From Gemmatimonadota bacterium (GTDB lineage: Bacteria; Gemmatimonadota; Gemmatimonadetes; Palauibacterales; Palauibacteraceae), in contig JABDQB010000309.1 in the NCBI GenBank assembly GCA_013042495.1, positions 1 to 8,922 on the forward strand: a stretch of 8,922 bases of DNA, written 5' to 3'. A program made the position numbers and the translations under genes. A model generated the notes under the pieces. That model was not told the DNA's origin, made no database searches, and saw nothing but the letters and a program-made list of their open reading frames with translations. Shown here piece after piece: positions 7,269 through 8,922 of the stretch; the first letter of the stretch is position 1, and each line of letters starts with the position of its first letter.

Positions 7269-7392
7269 GGGCGATGGAAACGTCCGGCCTGCAGGGACGG
7301 CAGGGGAGGTTCACTGGACACATCGAGTATCTTCAGGTGTATTTGATTAAATTAGAGGAGCGAATCCCTCGAACCGGTCAGGCGGTACGGAG

Positions 7393-7803
7393 ATGGCGTT
7401 GGAAGAAAAGCAGGGAACCATCAAGACCAGGTCTGGCACCTGGAATTGGCAGCTACGGGAGCTTCGTTCGTGGCCCAAATCCGATGTCACGGGCAAGCGC
7501 CTGGGCTTCCAGGACCCTGCGAATACGGTTAACCGGATGACCATCGAGCTCGAGATGGAACTCGACGAGATCTCTGAGGAGATCATCCAGGAGCTCTCGC
7601 TCGTTCCGCGGAAACGCAGGTTCGAGGATAGCAACGGAGAGGTGTGGATCGCACACCCGGTGGAGGATGGTCCGACCCGGGCCGGTGATCCCGTCGGCAA
7701 AGTCTCGCTCCACAACCTCACTCACGGGGTCAAGGTCGTAGAGTTGCCGGCCAAGCGGACGCTTGGCGACCTCAAGAACGCCGAACTGGTCGCCCTGGTA
7801 TAG
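7393..7803 (+). CDS. Uncharacterised 136-residue soluble protein
   Basis: I do not recognise a family. The start MALEEKQGTIKTRSGTWNWQ leads into charged, mixed alpha/beta sequence. An acidic stretch IELEMELDEISEEIIQEL (about 51-68) is probably helical. Next come RRFEDSNGEVWIAHPVEDG (75-93), beta-like with a conserved-looking W, and a basic, hydrophobic end. There is no signal peptide, membrane segment or Cys pair. ATG 7393 is the first start after an in-frame TAA 45 bases upstream. GGAG lies almost against the ATG, an unusually tight ribosome site, so translation may rely on GGCGG (7381-7385) slightly further up. An AT-rich patch (7341-7354) could be part of a promoter. The reading frame is real by its amino-acid make-up, while the opposite-strand frame reads as a shadow. 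The neighbouring CAP lipoprotein gene converges on it, with 14 bases between stop codons. Confidence 0.7.
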   Translation: MALEEKQGTIKTRSGTWNWQLRELRSWPKSDVTGKRLGFQDPANTVNRMTIELEMELDEISEEIIQELSLVPRKRRFEDSNGEVWIAHPVEDGPTRAGDPVGKVSLHNLTHGVKVVELPAKRTLGDLKNAELVALV

Positions 7804-7808
7804 CCAGG
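7794..7808. terminator. Short hairpin at the convergent gene junction
   Basis: CCTGG (7794-7798) and CCAGG (7804-7808) form a 5-bp stem around TATAG, which contains the TAG stop of the plus-strand gene. It could act on both converging transcripts but lacks T-runs, so support is weak. Confidence 0.25.
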
Positions 7809-7817
7809 TATTGAGCC

Positions 7818-8297
7818 TCAGTCGGGGTTCGTGATGAACACGTGCGTCCAGTAGGAACCGGAAAGCCCGACTCCGTGGTGGGAAAACGCGCAGTTCTCGA
7901 TGTTCGCCCGATGTCCCGGGCTGTTGAGCCACATCTGGAGAGCCGAGTCGGCGCCGCCTGAGGTCATCGCGATATTCTCACCGGCAGGCCCGTTCCACGT
8001 CACGCCACCTTCCGCCAGTCGATCCCACGGGCTGTCGCCGTCGGGGTTCGTGTGTGAAAAGAATCCCCTGTCCTGCATGTCCTGGCTGTGAGCGTATCCC
8101 ACGGCAGCCGTAGCGGAATGCCAGGCGAGTGTTCCGCAGCCGACCGATTCGCGGTGCGCGTTCAACTGGGCCGTGAAGGTGGCGACCTCTCCGGTCGGAA
8201 CCTCCGATGAGCCCGGACCTGTGGGGCTATCGTCGCTGCAGCCGAGGCTGATGACCAGGGCTGCCAGCACCGTGATCGGGTGAAGCAGATTTCGCAT
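7818..8297 (-). CDS. CAP/SCP-domain (CAP superfamily) lipoprotein
   Basis: 159 residues. The N-terminus MRNLLHPITVLAALVISLGC is a lipoprotein signal peptide with the lipidated Cys at 20. The -3 position is Ser rather than the preferred Leu, but ISLG-C is still plausible. A flexible linker (SDDSPTGPGSSEVPTGEV) follows. Residues about 40-155 form a CAP domain: LNAHRESVGCGTLAWH (45-60), YAHSQDM (68-74), FSHTNPDGDSPWDR (80-93), AGENIA (105-110), MWLNSPGHRANI (122-133) and HHGVGL (140-145). The conserved cavity residues H82, E107 and H129 are present, and C54 and C136 may form a disulfide. Bacterial CAP proteins are envelope proteins of mostly unknown biochemistry. ATG 8295-8297 is chosen because AGGAG lies 7 bases upstream and the signal peptide starts there; the 54-residue extension upstream has no secretion logic. 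The gene converges on the 136-residue gene and diverges from the 68-residue gene. Confidence 0.93.
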   Translation of the reverse strand: MRNLLHPITVLAALVISLGCSDDSPTGPGSSEVPTGEVATFTAQLNAHRESVGCGTLAWHSATAAVGYAHSQDMQDRGFFSHTNPDGDSPWDRLAEGGVTWNGPAGENIAMTSGGADSALQMWLNSPGHRANIENCAFSHHGVGLSGSYWTHVFITNPD

Positions 8298-8477
8298 TGC
8301 AGCTCTCCTGTGCACGAGCACTCGTTCGCCGGAAGCGGAGAACGGGGCCAGAATTGTGCCACAAGAGCCAGGGTAAGGCGGGATTTCAGCCGGGAGCCGC
8401 CGTTCGCCGCCCACCATGTCCGCGCGTAAGTTGATCCCAGGATTCACCCCGACCCGCACTTCCGCAGGGAGCTGAGC

Positions 8478-8684
8478 ATGGCGAAGTGGCTGGCGATCAC
8501 GGCGAACGAGATATCATTCGAGGATGTCTCGAGCGCGGACCTGAACAACGGCGCAGTCCGCTACGTGTTTCAGCGGAAAGAGGATGGAAGCTTCGGTTCG
8601 GTCGTAGTGGACGGACGGACGATCCGGCCCGTCACCTCGATGGTCTTCATGCAGGGCAACACGGTCCACGTCCAGGTCGAGTGA
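8478..8684 (+). CDS. Uncharacterised 68-residue protein
   Basis: I do not recognise a family. The start is MAKWLAITANEISFEDVSSA and the end is MVFMQGNTVHVQVE. Alternating polar and hydrophobic residues, as in VRYVFQR (27-33), FGSVVVDGRTI (39-49) and VHVQVE (63-68), suggest a small beta-rich soluble protein. There is no signal peptide, Cys or metal motif. AGGGAG (8466-8471) lies 6 bases before the ATG, a good ribosome site that supports a real gene despite the small size. It is divergent from the CAP lipoprotein gene (180-base gap). TAAGTTGA (8427-8434) is a weak -10-like element upstream. The next gene starts 62 bases after the stop. Confidence 0.72.
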   Translation: MAKWLAITANEISFEDVSSADLNNGAVRYVFQRKEDGSFGSVVVDGRTIRPVTSMVFMQGNTVHVQVE

Positions 8685-8691
8685 AGCCGCC

Positions 8692-8716
8692 GGCCCGATC
8701 TCGCCAATGACGGGCC
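8692..8716 (+). terminator. Weak hairpin after the 68-residue gene
   Basis: GGCCCG (8692-8697) pairs with CGGGCC (8711-8716), a perfect 6-bp GC stem with a 13-base loop, 8 bases after the stop codon. No T-run follows. It may end the transcript of the small gene before the promoter-like TATATT at 8735. Confidence 0.3.
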
Positions 8717-8734
8717 AGATGCCGACCAGACCCC

Positions 8735-8740
8735 TATATT
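8735..8740 (+). promoter_or_regulatory. -10-like TATATT immediately upstream of the last gene
   Basis: TATATT matches TATAAT at 5 of 6 bases. Only 6 bases separate it from ATG 8747, so a transcript starting from it would begin at or next to the A of the ATG, and no Shine-Dalgarno is present in between or just upstream. No good -35 is visible. Confidence 0.45.
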
Positions 8741-8746
8741 GAGTTC

Positions 8747-8922
8747 ATGAGACTCCCGTCGATCGAGCAGCTCGTCCGCGCGGGTCGCCGCTCCGCGGGC
8801 CGATTTCCCCTGGTCTTTCTGTCGGCAGCCATCGCGGCGGCCGCGGGCGTGCTTCTGCCGGATTCGTCGATCGAAGACACACTCCTGGGTGTCCTCTACG
8901 TCGCCACCCTCGGAATCCCGCT
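8747..8922 (+). CDS. Probable DUF4153-type integral membrane protein (5' fragment)
   Basis: 58 codons are visible before the window ends. The product starts MRLPSIEQLVRAGRRSAGRF (1-20), a basic amphipathic segment. A transmembrane segment FPLVFLSAAIAAAAGVLLP (20-38) follows, then an acidic loop DSSIED (39-44) and the start of another hydrophobic stretch, LLGVLYVATLGIP (46-58). The layout of RRxxxRFPLVxLxAxxAAAAxxLL, an acidic loop, and LGIPL resembles the N-terminus of DUF4153 multi-pass membrane proteins, a family of unknown function. The match is from memory of the family pattern and rests on a fragment, so it is moderate. The ATG is the only sensible start. There is no ribosome site, and a -10-like box lies 6 bases upstream. 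Confidence 0.68.
   Translation, partial: MRLPSIEQLVRAGRRSAGRFPLVFLSAAIAAAAGVLLPDSSIEDTLLGVLYVATLGIP

Noticed and set aside
7283..7301. Inverted repeat CGTCC/GGACG after the protease gene
   Set aside because: A stem of only 5 bp with no T-run; expected by chance in GC-rich DNA.

Overview
The window is a GC-rich, gene-dense bacterial chromosome segment with no RNA gene, mobile element or CRISPR array. A likely source is an uncultivated or deep-branching environmental Gram-negative bacterium, possibly Gemmatimonadota or a relative. The hints are a lipoprotein start ending CSDDSPTGPG, a PadR regulator, an HD-GYP protein with a YPxGHP-type N-terminal module, and what looks like a DUF4153 membrane protein. 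This placement rests on gene style, not on a marker gene.

Left part, minus strand (1-3692). Read in the direction of transcription, a 688-residue helical/HEAT-repeat protein overlaps by 4 bases (ATGA) with an HD-GYP phosphodiesterase-like protein. The two are almost certainly co-transcribed and translationally coupled. Both begin with a related module around a (Y)PxGHP / YRxGHP motif, so they look like two effector outputs built on one shared input domain. After a strong hairpin and an AT-rich promoter/operator comes a separate PadR-family regulator gene, cut by the left window edge.

Middle (3693-4451). A 367-base divergent intergenic region precedes a 48-residue glycine-zipper membrane protein on the plus strand, with its own Shine-Dalgarno and a TATACT -10 candidate. 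A 245-base gap follows, holding a large two-tier hairpin just upstream of the next gene.

Right part (4452-8922). A 938-residue secreted two-domain M16 zinc metallopeptidase is followed by an unrecognised 136-residue protein. A CAP/SCP-domain lipoprotein runs convergent to that gene. A 68-residue unrecognised protein is divergent from the lipoprotein gene. The window ends in the first 58 codons of a probable DUF4153-type membrane protein, whose -10-like box lies so close to its ATG that a leaderless transcript is plausible.

Functionally, the window mixes a cyclic-dinucleotide-type signalling pair with cell-envelope proteins (protease, CAP lipoprotein, glycine-zipper and multi-pass membrane proteins). 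I see no defence, biosynthetic or mobile system. The most unusual item is the coupled HEAT / HD-GYP pair with the shared N-terminal module.
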